Below, in pieces: positions 52,485 through 60,961 of a DNA stretch of 64,000 nucleotides. The stretch's first letter is position 1. Each line of letters opens with the position of its first letter. Both the position numbers and the translations under genes were made by a program. The notes beneath the pieces were generated by a model. That model had not been told where the DNA came from. It searched no databases and saw only the letters and a list, made by a program, of their open reading frames with translations. The DNA is taken from the NCBI GenBank assembly GCA_022653735.1, contig JALCSU010000005.1, forward strand, positions 1 to 64,000, read 5' to 3'. This DNA comes from Bacteroidales bacterium. Its GTDB lineage: Bacteria > Bacteroidota > Bacteroidia > Bacteroidales > UBA932.

Positions 52485-54359
52485 CTATCTTACGGTTGGC
52501 TTTTCTTTCAGCGAACCACCTTCGTTATAGGTCTGGTTATTTGGAAGCCCCTTTCTGTTCACCCCCTCTTTCATCAGGCCCTTCAGTTCGTCCAGATGAT
52601 AGTAATATATCTGGCGAGGGCTTGCTCCATGTTTCTTGCAGAGTGAAGCGGCCATGCCAACGACTTCTCCCATCATTCCCGTAGTTCTCATGACGCGGGT
52701 CGTTCCTAGCGCAACGTGGGTGACGCTGATGTCTCTTCCTGCCATGAACAGATTGCTTATGTTGCGTGAATACAGGCACCTGTACGGCACTGCATAAGGA
52801 TAAATAAGAATGTGAGTCGTCACGGCTTTGAATTCCTTCCCAGGGAAATCCGCCGTGTTCTTCGGGTCGGGCCTGTGCAGGTCGATGCTCCACGTGGTTA
52901 TGAAAGACGCATCTTCATGGTTTACGTTCTTCACTATATCGTCTTCGCTCAGGATGTAGTCTCCCATCAGGCGCCTGGACTCCCTCTTTCCAGCCAGATA
53001 AGCCACCCAGCCGAGTTCTCTGTTCCTGTATTCTGCATTGTCCTTCAAATGGTTTTTCAGGTAACTCCAATTGGAATAGACTACCAGCAGACCATAATCG
53101 CGAACTTTCTCGAAGTTATGAATCTGGTCATCGAACATGCCTGTCTCCCACGTCCATTCGCCCATCTTTACCTTCTCGCAGTTATCGTCGCTGAATGAAA
53201 TTCCATAGTTGAATTCCGGAAATTCCGCCGGTTTGCCAGCATCCACGGAATACCACTGGACGGATGCGCCGAGAGTCATGCTATCTGGTTTTTCCGGAGC
53301 TATGCTCTCTCCGAATTCGTCACGCCCTTCTCGTCCTATCCTGTAATCTGCTCCAGCAAGGTATCCGAGCGTGCCGTCTCCAGTGCAGTCGGAGAATAGG
53401 GGAGCTTTCAAGCTTATTTCTTTGCCCGATTCTATGTGCTTAATGATGACAGAAGCAATTTCGTTCCCCTCTTTCCGAACGCCTACGAGCCTGTAATTCA
53501 AGTAGAGAGTCACATTCTTCTCCGCCCTCATCCAGTCCATCTTCTTCTGGTCTTCGTAGTTCTCGGCTGGCTGAGCGTTACCTCCGCGTTCCGGACCGAA
53601 TTCTTTCTGCAATCCGCCGAGTTCCTTGTATGGCTCCATCTCTATCTTTCCGCCAAGGTGCACTCGGATTTCGGAGCTGTTGTTGCCTCCGATTACCGGG
53701 CGGTCATTGACTAATGCCACTTTGCAACCCAGCCTGGATGCAGCTCCGGCGGCACTCATTCCCGCAATGCCGGCACCAACCACGACTAAGTCATATTCAC
53801 CAGCCAACGGCGCTTCGTCTGGCAGGTTCAATGCCTTGCGACGGAATGCCTCCAAGCCAGCTGCATCAGATGGTGGCAGCTGCCCTTCTACGGTAGTGAA
53901 ATAAATTGCGTCGCAGCGGCCATCGAAGCCTGTGAGGTCATGAAGCCGAACGCTGCCTTTCAGGTCTTTTATGAATATATTGCCTGCGGCTTGCCATTCC
54001 CATGCGTTGCCATTGGCTCCGAGGGTCTGCTTCATCTTTTTGCCATTCACGTAGATGTTGAATTTTCCGGGACCCTCCCCATCTTTCCAAGGGGAAGTCC
54101 AGTTGAAAGTGCGCACATAAACGTAGTAGCGGCCTTTTTCAGGGAAATTCACCGTCGTGGAAGCGTCCGTGACGGGTTTCCCTAATCCATGGGCAATCAG
54201 GTACGGGGAGCCCATCGCATCCATGAACTGCTGGTCTACCTGCCACCCGCCTTTCTCCTCGAAACTCTCACATTCAACAAGCACGTCAGCGGCCCGAAGA
54301 TTCATGACACCCAAGGCCAGCACCAGCATCGTCAAAATTATTTTCTTGAAAATATCCAT
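52485..54359 (-). CDS. secreted FAD-dependent oxidoreductase with N-terminal carbohydrate-binding-like domain
   Basis: A 624-residue protein with a signal peptide (MDIFKKIILTMLVLALGVMN, then LRAAD). Residues about 24-165 look like a beta-sandwich (VECESFEEKGGWQVD, GRYYVYVRTFNWTSPW). From about 185 an FAD domain begins with DLVVVGAGIAGMSAAGAASR and GGNNSSEIRVHLGG, followed by LFSDCTGDGTLGYLAGADYR. This is the FAD_oxidored architecture common in polysaccharide-utilisation loci of Bacteroidetes; substrate unknown, probably a glycan. Periplasmic. The gene start lies 7 bases after the stop of a truncated gene fragment. Confidence 0.88.
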   Translation of the reverse strand: MDIFKKIILTMLVLALGVMNLRAADVLVECESFEEKGGWQVDQQFMDAMGSPYLIAHGLGKPVTDASTTVNFPEKGRYYVYVRTFNWTSPWKDGEGPGKFNIYVNGKKMKQTLGANGNAWEWQAAGNIFIKDLKGSVRLHDLTGFDGRCDAIYFTTVEGQLPPSDAAGLEAFRRKALNLPDEAPLAGEYDLVVVGAGIAGMSAAGAASRLGCKVALVNDRPVIGGNNSSEIRVHLGGKIEMEPYKELGGLQKEFGPERGGNAQPAENYEDQKKMDWMRAEKNVTLYLNYRLVGVRKEGNEIASVIIKHIESGKEISLKAPLFSDCTGDGTLGYLAGADYRIGREGRDEFGESIAPEKPDSMTLGASVQWYSVDAGKPAEFPEFNYGISFSDDNCEKVKMGEWTWETGMFDDQIHNFEKVRDYGLLVVYSNWSYLKNHLKDNAEYRNRELGWVAYLAGKRESRRLMGDYILSEDDIVKNVNHEDASFITTWSIDLHRPDPKNTADFPGKEFKAVTTHILIYPYAVPYRCLYSRNISNLFMAGRDISVTHVALGTTRVMRTTGMMGEVVGMAASLCKKHGASPRQIYYYHLDELKGLMKEGVNRKGLPNNQTYNEGGSLKEKPTVR

Positions 54360-54365
54360 ATTGTT

Positions 54366-54497
54366 TTATCTATATTCCAGCCATGTAGTAATATTTGCGT
54401 CCCGGCTCGACGTAAATCTTATCCATCTAGCCTGGAACGCATCAGGGAAAACGTGGACTGTGGATTTTCCAGCCTTCAAATTGAATGCCGCATAATC
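54366..54497 (-). pseudogene. C-terminal remnant of a secreted protein gene
   Basis: The minus-strand frame ends DYAAFNLKAGKSTVHVFPDA then FQARWIRFTSSRDANITTWL and three more residues before the stop. It reads like the last beta-sandwich strands of a glycan-active or surface protein. Upstream of about 54497 the frame turns into repeat DNA (translated palindrome, PRFRVKSG), so the rest of the gene has been lost. It ends 7 bases before the FAD oxidoreductase start and was probably its operon partner. Confidence 0.6.
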
Positions 54498-54584
54498 CAT
54501 CCCGGACTTGACCCGGAATCTGGGCTCGTTTATTCCCGTCATCCGGGCTTGACCCGGAATCTGGGCTCGCTTCTCCCTCGTCAT

Positions 54585-54925
54585 CAGGATGGGAGTGGTG
54601 GAATTTCGCAAAGTGCTGTCGGAGCATGTCCTTCCGGAGGCTCTGCAAAGGGGTGCTGCTCGACAACGTGGCTCTTGGGAGGTCTCGATGTCGAGACATG
54701 CCCTTCCCTACGCACTTCTGTGTAGCCTGCCTCGACAGCGTTCTGCGAGACACTCCTTCCGAACGGTTTGAATATACGTATGCAATTCTTTATTGCTTCA
54801 GCATCGACAAGGTTTTATGAGACCTTGAAGAGAGGTTGTGATTATTCACAATCGTAGGCAACGGTGACATTCATTTTAAGTGCCTAGGACACATATTCGC
54901 ATTGCCAACCCCCGTTCTGGAAACC
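54585..54925. repeat. dispersed 340-bp repeat, copy B
   Basis: Partner of 5846-6184 in the same orientation. Like copy A it is preceded by an AGGATG-type repeat end and keeps the TTGTGATTATTCACAA hairpin. The extent of similarity is collinear over about 340 bases, with divergence greatest in the last 60. Confidence 0.85.
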
Positions 54926-55137
54926 AGGTGGGCGACGCAGCCCTTCATTACAAGCCATCCGGTGGCACTATGCCGTCGCCCATAAATTCTCGTCCTTCTG
55001 GGCGAGGGCATGGATGTATACTTTGCGACCGCATCGATGACAGCCTCGCCGGCAGCCCCACATCTCACGATGACGGGAGAAAATGTTCATCCTTCAGTCA
55101 TCCGGGCTTGACTCGGAATCTATACTCGTGGAAACCA

Positions 55138-55190
55138 GATCCTGAATCAAGTTCAGGATGACGGGGTGGGTAGTTCAGGATGACGGGGTG
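55138..55190. repeat. TGAATCAAGTTCA palindrome with tandem tail
   Basis: ATCCTGAATCAAGTTCAGGAT is an interrupted inverted repeat (arms ATCCTGAA / TTCAGGAT), followed by two tandem copies of TTCAGGATGACGGGGTGGGTAG. The same arrangement recurs at 55405-55465 and, inside a gene, at 57239-57305; an inverted version is at 63920-63950. Confidence 0.8.
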
Positions 55191-55199
55191 GGTAGCGGC

Positions 55200-55283
55200 C
55201 TTGCGGTGTGCAGAAAGCCCGAATCGCACACCGTTCTGCCGTTCGGAGCCTTGCGGTGTGCAGAAAGCCCGAATCGCACACCG
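55200..55283. repeat. two tandem E7 palindromes
   Basis: CGGTGTGC / GCACACCG around the loop AGAAAGCCCGAATC occurs at 55204-55233 and again at 55254-55283, exactly 50 bases apart, both preceded by GCCTTG. The loop resembles that of the E1-E6 palindromes near the RAYT gene. A related inverted copy is E8 at 63830-63855. Confidence 0.8.
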
Positions 55284-55404
55284 ATGAGGTGGTAGTGTGA
55301 TGTTCGGCTGACGTGAAGGGTCGTAGAGGGTCATGTGTGGGCAAATGTGTTCATACTTTCCCCATTATTCCGGACTCGATCCGGAATCTAGGCTTGCGTA
55401 AACC

Positions 55405-55465
55405 AGATCCTGAATCAAGTTCAGGATGACGGGGTGGGTAGTTCAGGATGACGGGGTGGGTCGTT
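55405..55465. repeat. second TGAATCAAGTTCA palindrome with tandem tail
   Basis: Same element and same orientation as 55138-55190, preceded by AAACCAG in both cases, so the homologous segment includes a few bases of 5' flank. Confidence 0.75.
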
Positions 55466-55489
55466 CAGGAACTGAACCGAGTTCTGAAT

Positions 55490-55650
55490 AACGGGACCGT
55501 ACGGGCATTGTGAAAATGCCTATTCACAATCAATAAGCTACGAAAGGCTTGCGTACGGTCTGCATGATGGAATGGGGACCGTGCTATAACCACTTACAAA
55601 CAATTTGGCATCCAATTGTTTACAAAACGCCATCCGTACGGTCCCAATCC
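55490..55650. repeat. double hairpin unit with GGGACCGTACGG ends
   Basis: GGGACCGTACGG at the left end is the inverse of CCGTACGGTCCC at the right end (about 55637-55648). Inside are two further half-copies (GCGTACGGTC and GGGGACCGTGC, about 55548-55586), dividing it into two units of about 70 bases, each with its own inner hairpin (ATTGTGAA...TTCACAAT and AACAATT...AATTGTT). It lies just beyond the end of the sigma factor gene. Confidence 0.7.
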
Positions 55651-55676
55651 ATACCATCTCAAAACCTTGATGCAAG

Positions 55677-56264
55677 TCAGGAAATGAAAAAGACTAAGAC
55701 AGGGAAATATTCTTTTAATTGAGCCATAAGCATCTTCAAGCTCTTGTTCACATGGTAGTCGACTGCCTGCACAGATACATTTAGCTGTCGAGCGATTTCT
55801 TTCCGGCTTTTGTTCTGCAGACGGTTCATTCTGAATATGTTCCTGGTGGTTTCAGGAAGTTTATCCAGCGTCTTTTCTATTATTCCGACAATCTCACCAG
55901 AGAAGATTTTGCTGTAGGTGGCATCTTCCAAGATCTGAATCCTGGATGTTATTTCCCATTCGTACTGTCTATTGCTACTTTTGTCGAATTCCTGTATGAC
56001 TTTAAGGTGTTTCAAATAGTTCAGGCATTTGTTCTTGACTACAGTGAGCATCCAGCCTAGGGCATCTGAGTCAGTTTTTAGAGAATCTTTTTTCACCCAG
56101 TACTCAAGAATCGCATTACTTGCTATATCTTCGGCAGTGGCGGTGTCTCTGACATAATAAAAGGCATAATGGACGAATCTGGGATAGAAATTATTGTAGA
56201 AATCACCGAAGTCTTTGCCAGACCTGATGTCAGGAGGAGATATTTTTGTTCTTAGCTCATCCAT
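55677..56264 (-). CDS. ECF-type RNA polymerase sigma factor (orphan)
   Basis: The start at 56264 (MDELRTKISPPDIRSGKDFG) is preferred; 56291 is possible. About 195 residues. Region 2 is near the N terminus (YPRFVHYAFYYVRDTATAED) and region 4 near the end (NRLQNKSRKEIARQLNVSVQ, then AVDYHVNKSLKML). It belongs to the Bacteroidetes sigma-70 (BACON/FecI-like) group usually paired with a FecR anti-sigma and SusC/D genes. Neither is next to it here, so its partner may have been lost or lies elsewhere. Confidence 0.88.
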   Translation of the reverse strand: MDELRTKISPPDIRSGKDFGDFYNNFYPRFVHYAFYYVRDTATAEDIASNAILEYWVKKDSLKTDSDALGWMLTVVKNKCLNYLKHLKVIQEFDKSSNRQYEWEITSRIQILEDATYSKIFSGEIVGIIEKTLDKLPETTRNIFRMNRLQNKSRKEIARQLNVSVQAVDYHVNKSLKMLMAQLKEYFPVLVFFIS

Positions 56265-56549
56265 ATATTCCTGCTTTCGCCGCCGTGCCACTTGGGTTAA
56301 TATTTCTGCCGTTTTGCTCGTTACAAAAATAGAAAATAAGGTAGGAAATTCAAATCTTGCATCTAAGCAAGAAACTATCGCTTTGTCATCCTGTCGCTCG
56401 CTGTTGCCGTCGGCCTAGTGCTCAGGCAATACTCTTGGTGAGGCCTGGATGGTGTCCGATTATCCGGAGGGGTAAGTAGGCGGCGGGGTGCTCAGGCAAT
56501 ACTCTTAGTGAGGCTTGGATGGTGTCCGATTATCCGGAGGGGTATGTGA
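56265..56549. other. gap with a 57-bp tandem duplication
   Basis: GTGCTCAGGCAATACTCTT... at 56418-56474 recurs at 56488-56544 with two differences in 57 bases (period 70). The second copy ends 5 bases before the stop of the next gene. Otherwise only the promoter region of the sigma factor gene. Confidence 0.75.
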
Positions 56550-58487
56550 TCAGGCGCAGTGGGTGGTGAGGACTTCGGCGAAGTCTTTCACTGGGACGGT
56601 GGAGCGTTCGCTGAAGGTCTTCAGGCAGAGTGGGCAGGCAGTGACTATCGTATCAGGAGAAGCTACGGTGAGGTCTTTGATAGCTGCGTCCGTGATTTTC
56701 CGGCGGTCATTCTGGCTAAGGGTCAGGCTGCCGAGGCTGCCTCCGCAGCAGATGCTCTCGTCGTATTCATGGCCGGCCTTCACCAAGTCCCCGACTTGCC
56801 TCAGCACGGTTCGAGGCTCTTCATACACATTGCATCCTCGCCCAAGCTCACAAGGGTCGTGGTAGACTATTTTTTCTTGCGACTTGCCGACATTCAATTT
56901 ACCTGCGTCGATAAGCTCTTTGAAATATTGCGTGTAGTGCACCACTCTGATGCCTACTAGGTTATATTCCTCTTTGAAGACTTTGTAGCATATCGGGCAG
57001 GAAAGTACCAGTGTCTTGCATCCTGATGCCTTGATCATGCTCTTGTTTGCGTCCATCGTCTTTGCCGCTGCTTCCGTCTTCCCAGCTAGCAGCAGAGGCC
57101 TGCCGCAGCATATTCCTCCTTCGCGGTCTGCGAAAACATATTCAATGCCGGCTTTTTTGAATATTTCCTCGACGGCTTTTATTATTCTCGGTGTCAGATG
57201 GCTCATGCATCCGGCGAAGTAGAGGACTTTTGAGGAGTTAGATCCTGAATCAAGTTCAGGATGACGTGGGGTGGCTGGTTCAGGATGACGTGGGGTGGCT
57301 GGTTCATACAATTTCACCGGAACTGTAGCGAGGTAGGAATAGTCGTAAGGCAGGTGGTCGTTGGTGGTCTGCCTCTGGGCGCGGCGCAGGGCTGGTGCGT
57401 CCACGCTCACCGGACACAGCGCATGGCATTTGTCGCACATCAGACACTTGTCGGCGATTTCGGCAATCTTGCGCTCGTTGTGCCTGCGGAGAAATCTTAT
57501 GAAATACACCGATGAATATTTCAAATTCTTCTTCTGCACGTTCATCGGGCAGGCATCCAGACAGAGTCCGCAGCTGGAGCAGGCGTAAATTTCCGCTTCC
57601 GCCACGCCTTTGCGAGGATGAGAAGGCTTCAAGCCGGCGTTCCTGAACAATATCCACAGCACCTCGGTCAAGATGTGCATGTATCTGGAGAACGGCATGG
57701 CCGCGAAAAAGGTTCCCAGGCAAATTGAATATGCCCACCAGAAAGGCTGAAAATAGAGCTTGTCGCCGAACAGGAAGTGCAGCAGGTGGTTCATCCCCAG
57801 CGTGAGGAAACTGCCACCGCTGAGGTCAGCAGTAAAGCTCTCCGCCAGAAGCCTCAGGGGAAATATCATCCAAAGGCTGTACAGGGCAACCCGGTCTGCG
57901 AGCGACGGCTTGGTGGTGTGACGCATTCCAAGCACTATGGACCTGAACCGCTTGAACATTGCCAGGCCTATGCCAGTAAGCACGTATAGCAGGAAGAAAT
58001 CCATCAGGAAGAAGAAGAAAGCTCCGCGCAGGCTCTCATGCCCTGGCCTTATCCACACGAAGTACCTGTAGAAAATAGGGTAAAAGAGTCCTCCTTCCCC
58101 GTAGCTCAGATGCTTAGGCACGAAAAGCGCCACTTCGACATGCCCCAGCACTATCAGCATGAACCAGCCGAAAGCTATGGCAGAATGCATATAGCCCAGC
58201 AGAGGCTTCCGCTGCCAGATTTTGGTATGGAATAGGCAGTCGCAGAACAAGTCCCTTATGTTCTTGCCGGCGGTGATCGGATTCAGCAGAGATGTCCAGA
58301 ATTTCATTCTGTCGTCGTGGTTCAGCTGAATGAGCACTCTAATGAAACCCACGAATATCCAGACAAGGAAAAACGTGATGCCGGCGACGAAAGGAATGAC
58401 GAAGTGGCTGTACGAAGATGGTATGCGGTCGATTACCTCAGGCGATGCTTGAGCAGCCAGGATTGGGAATATATTGGCAGGCATCAT
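56550..58487 (-). CDS. DsrMK/HdrD-like membrane iron-sulfur protein, with in-frame repeat insertion
   Basis: A 645-residue fusion. Residues 1-285 hold about six membrane helices of the NarI/DsrM cytochrome-b type, with histidines for haem. Next comes a two-cluster ferredoxin domain (CSSCGLCLDACPMN, CLMCDKCHALCPV), then two CCG domains (ICCGRPLLLAGK...SCPICYKVF; ICCGGSLGSLTLS...ACPLCLKTF) that bind the noncubane 4Fe-4S of HdrB/HdrD. It would pass electrons between quinone and a cytoplasmic thiol/disulfide or flavin partner. Between the ferredoxin and the first CCG domain (about residues 392-416) lies ATPRHPEPATPRHPELDSGS, encoded by a palindromic repeat inserted in frame. Last gene of the operon. 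Confidence 0.87.
   Translation of the reverse strand: MMPANIFPILAAQASPEVIDRIPSSYSHFVIPFVAGITFFLVWIFVGFIRVLIQLNHDDRMKFWTSLLNPITAGKNIRDLFCDCLFHTKIWQRKPLLGYMHSAIAFGWFMLIVLGHVEVALFVPKHLSYGEGGLFYPIFYRYFVWIRPGHESLRGAFFFFLMDFFLLYVLTGIGLAMFKRFRSIVLGMRHTTKPSLADRVALYSLWMIFPLRLLAESFTADLSGGSFLTLGMNHLLHFLFGDKLYFQPFWWAYSICLGTFFAAMPFSRYMHILTEVLWILFRNAGLKPSHPRKGVAEAEIYACSSCGLCLDACPMNVQKKNLKYSSVYFIRFLRRHNERKIAEIADKCLMCDKCHALCPVSVDAPALRRAQRQTTNDHLPYDYSYLATVPVKLYEPATPRHPEPATPRHPELDSGSNSSKVLYFAGCMSHLTPRIIKAVEEIFKKAGIEYVFADREGGICCGRPLLLAGKTEAAAKTMDANKSMIKASGCKTLVLSCPICYKVFKEEYNLVGIRVVHYTQYFKELIDAGKLNVGKSQEKIVYHDPCELGRGCNVYEEPRTVLRQVGDLVKAGHEYDESICCGGSLGSLTLSQNDRRKITDAAIKDLTVASPDTIVTACPLCLKTFSERSTVPVKDFAEVLTTHCA
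57239..57305. repeat. palindromic repeat inserted in frame in a coding gene
   Basis: ATCCTGAATCAAGTTCAGGAT followed by two 24-bp tandem units GGATGACGTGGGGTGGCTGGTTCA. The tail unit here is 24 bp (8 codons), so the reading frame stays open. Same family as intergenic copies at 55138 and 55405. Confidence 0.85.
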
Positions 58488-58816
58488 TTTTTCTTTGAAT
58501 ATATTTTAGCGATCGACAGAATAAGGTGCCTGGTGTTTATGCCGCGCGGGCAGACCATCGTGCATTTCCCGCACAGCTGGCAGCCTTTCAACATATTCAT
58601 AGCAACCTCGTCCCGACCGTTCTGTAATTCTTCTATAGCGGCTCTCAGGCTCGTCGGCGTGAACTTCCCAGCCGTGCAGACGGCAGTGCAGCTGCCACAG
58701 GCGATGCATTTCCGCACGTCGGGCTCTGCTGCAGCCAGAGAGTCGAATTTTTCCTTGTCGAAAAGATCCAGATTGATCCTTGAGCTTGCTAACAGCCCGA
58801 AACCGAAATCTACCAT
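58484..58816 (-). CDS. HdrC-like 4Fe-4S dicluster protein
   Basis: A 110-residue ferredoxin-type protein with two clusters: CIACGSCTAVCTAGKF and CQLCGKCTMVCPRGIN. Size and layout fit HdrC/QmoC N-terminal type subunits that link HdrA-like flavoproteins with CCG subunits. It overlaps the HdrA-like gene by 7 bases and the DsrMK-like gene by 4, so all three are translationally coupled. Confidence 0.88.
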   Translation of the reverse strand: MVDFGFGLLASSRINLDLFDKEKFDSLAAAEPDVRKCIACGSCTAVCTAGKFTPTSLRAAIEELQNGRDEVAMNMLKGCQLCGKCTMVCPRGINTRHLILSIAKIYSKKK

Positions 58817-59865
58817 GCCGTCTTGATCAATTGTTTGAGGTCTTTTGCTTTCGGGAATATGGCGCTGAGGTATTTGTCTATCTGTGTAGCAGCCCCTCTG
58901 GCATCGGCGAGCGTGTCCGGGAGAGTTTTAGGCCCGGTGGCAGCGCCGGCAAGGAAAAGCCCCGGTATCGGGCTGCGCTGCTGCGACGTGATTTCGCTCA
59001 GCACCTCGAAGTAGCCATCCTTCTCGTTCTGCATGCCCAGCAGACTGCCTATTCTTTGACCAGAAACCGACGGTCTCATGCCAGCCATCAGCACCAACAG
59101 GTCGAGGGAAACCTTCAGAGGCTTGCTAGAAACCGTGTCCTCAGCCTTGACGGAAAGGCTTCCGTCAATGTTTTCGGACACTTCTGCCACCCTGCCACGT
59201 ATGAAGCGGATGCCGTAGTCCCTCTGCGCTTCGAGATACATGTCCTCGTAATGCCTTCCGAACATGCGCAGATCCATATAGAAGCAATATATTTGTGCAT
59301 CAGGAAAGGCAGCTTTCATCTCGCAGGCCTGCTTCACGGCAGTTGCGCAGCAAACCTTGGAGCAGGAGCGGCACCCAGACTTTTCGTCCCTCGACCCCAC
59401 GCAGTGCACGAAGCCGATTTTCTTGGGAGCGTTGATTCTTGCGTCCAGGCCGGTCTTGAAATATTGCTCCAAATCAGCGTTCGTAATCACGTGGTCATAT
59501 ATTCCGTAACCATATTCCTCTTTCTTCTCGGCCTGGAACAGGTCGAAGCCCGTTGCAACCAGCACTGCGTCCGCCAGCACCGTGATGCCGTTGGAAAGAA
59601 TGACATTGTAGGATTTGCCCAACCTGTTTATGGACTGTATCTCGGTGTCAATGAAACATTTGACTCCATCCATGCTGCCCAGTAGCTTGTCCAGGGCTCC
59701 GGATGCCGGAGTCCCGCTGGGGAAAAGCCTGTCCCATTTGCCCAGGTGCCCCCCAAGCGTGTTGGAATGCTCCACCAGCAGCACATTGTATCCAAGCCTT
59801 TGCAAATTCGCTCCTGCCTCTAGCCCGGCAGGCCCTCCGCCTATTATCAGTACGTTATTTCTCAT
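58810..59865 (-). CDS. HdrA/QmoA-like FAD-dependent oxidoreductase
   Basis: A 351-residue flavoprotein. The Rossmann FAD site is NVLIIGGGPAGLEAGANLQR; the second GATGF-like motif is AVLVATGFDLF. A Cys-rich stretch FVHCVGSRDEKSGCRSCSKVC matches the HdrA iron-sulfur ligand region, and the end carries GLFLAGAATGPKTLPDTLAD. It lacks the extra ferredoxin and thioredoxin-reductase domains of methanogen HdrA and has the short QmoA form. The probable role is the flavin centre of a quinone-linked or electron-confurcating complex. Confidence 0.87.
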   Translation of the reverse strand: MRNNVLIIGGGPAGLEAGANLQRLGYNVLLVEHSNTLGGHLGKWDRLFPSGTPASGALDKLLGSMDGVKCFIDTEIQSINRLGKSYNVILSNGITVLADAVLVATGFDLFQAEKKEEYGYGIYDHVITNADLEQYFKTGLDARINAPKKIGFVHCVGSRDEKSGCRSCSKVCCATAVKQACEMKAAFPDAQIYCFYMDLRMFGRHYEDMYLEAQRDYGIRFIRGRVAEVSENIDGSLSVKAEDTVSSKPLKVSLDLLVLMAGMRPSVSGQRIGSLLGMQNEKDGYFEVLSEITSQQRSPIPGLFLAGAATGPKTLPDTLADARGAATQIDKYLSAIFPKAKDLKQLIKTAW

Positions 59866-59886
59866 ATTCCTTTCATATTGTCAGAA

Positions 59887-60951
59887 TTACTTGATGCAGG
59901 ATGGGCATGCAGGCCTCCCGATGTCTTGCCCCTTTGCCCCGAGATATTTCCTCTCCGGGTCATATTGAATGCCCATTTTATCCAGCAGCGGCTCTGCTCC
60001 CACCTGATGCGTCTGAAGCCCCAGGTCCCAAGGGTCGTAGCCCAGCACGAGTCCCATCATCTCTTCGTAGGTCAGCACCGGAATGCCGTGACTGCCTTCG
60101 CCGTAGGTCTTTCCCGTCTCCTCGGCTATCACGTACTGCCATCTGTCCATGAAATATGGGCATCCAGGGCAGTTGGTGACAATGAAGTCTGGATGGTAAG
60201 GCTCCATGCTTTCGAATTTCTTATAAGTATTGGACAATGAATATCCTCTATTCGCCTTTATGAAGTATTGCCTGAACCCGAAGCCACAGCAGTGCCGCCT
60301 CTCAGGGTAGTCCACCACCGTGCCTCCGCATGCCTCCACCATTCCAGCCAGTACGTAGGGATATTCCGCTCCGCCCACGCCCTTGGATGGGAACATCTTA
60401 GAATAGTGGCAGCCTATGTGCTCCACGACTCTCAGCGGCTCGCCGGTGTGCACGTTGATAAGTTTGTGCTTTGCGAGGGCGGCTATCTGGTTCCTGTAAT
60501 GATAGATGAGGTCGCTGGCATGCACGATGTATTTGGGCTTGGCAAAATCCAGACGGCACGTCTTCCATAAAGTCTCGGCGATTTTTTCCTGGAGCTCCGG
60601 GAACTCTCTCCAAGTCTCAAGGGTCTCGCAGTAGAGTCCGAAAGAGGTTATGCAAGAGCAGACGTAGTTCTCGTAGCCATATTTCGCCATTAGGGCGAAC
60701 TGGCGGGCTATTATTGTCATCACCGTCTCCTGTGGGATTGCGTCTGAATGGTAGGCGATTCCTCCGCAGGTGGTGTGATGCTCTGTCTCGAATATGTCTT
60801 TTCCAAGCTTGTTCCTGGTTATGTCCAGGAATGCCGCCTCAGAAGCAGGGAAGAAGCTCTGCCTGATGCAGCTGCGGACATAAAAATAATGATCGTCTGG
60901 GATTTCTTTCTGATATTCCGACCAAATCTTTTGCTTTCCTTCGTAAATCAT
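59887..60951 (-). CDS. HdrB-like CCG-domain protein
   Basis: A 354-residue protein with the CCG signature. The N-terminal domain includes HTTCGGIAYHSD and CSCITSFGLY; the C-terminal domain includes VEHIGCHYSKMFPSKG, RRHCCGFGFRQY (CC-G) and VTNCPGCPYFMDRW, ligands of the noncubane 4Fe-4S pair that reduces disulfides in heterodisulfide reductases. Substrate in this organism, which has no coenzyme M or B, is unknown. It is 10 bases after the HdrC-like gene. Confidence 0.87.
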   Translation of the reverse strand: MIYEGKQKIWSEYQKEIPDDHYFYVRSCIRQSFFPASEAAFLDITRNKLGKDIFETEHHTTCGGIAYHSDAIPQETVMTIIARQFALMAKYGYENYVCSCITSFGLYCETLETWREFPELQEKIAETLWKTCRLDFAKPKYIVHASDLIYHYRNQIAALAKHKLINVHTGEPLRVVEHIGCHYSKMFPSKGVGGAEYPYVLAGMVEACGGTVVDYPERRHCCGFGFRQYFIKANRGYSLSNTYKKFESMEPYHPDFIVTNCPGCPYFMDRWQYVIAEETGKTYGEGSHGIPVLTYEEMMGLVLGYDPWDLGLQTHQVGAEPLLDKMGIQYDPERKYLGAKGQDIGRPACPSCIK

Positions 60952-60961
60952 CTTGTCTGTC

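Larger units (their letters stand above)
54498..55676. other. long repeat-rich intergenic block
   Basis: About 1.18 kb without an intact gene. It holds CCGGGCTTGACCCGG-type palindromes (about 54500-54570 and 55098-55115), copy B of the 340-bp repeat (54585-54925), TGAATCAAGTTCA palindromes (55138-55161 and 55405-55430) with tandem TTCAGGATGACGGGG tails, two E7 palindromes (55200-55283), and a paired hairpin structure (55490-55650). Between 54926 and 55090 nothing was recognised. Confidence 0.65.

Noticed and set aside
58780..59685. A 301-codon plus-strand frame opposite the HdrA-like gene
   Set aside because: Antisense shadow; no protein family features.
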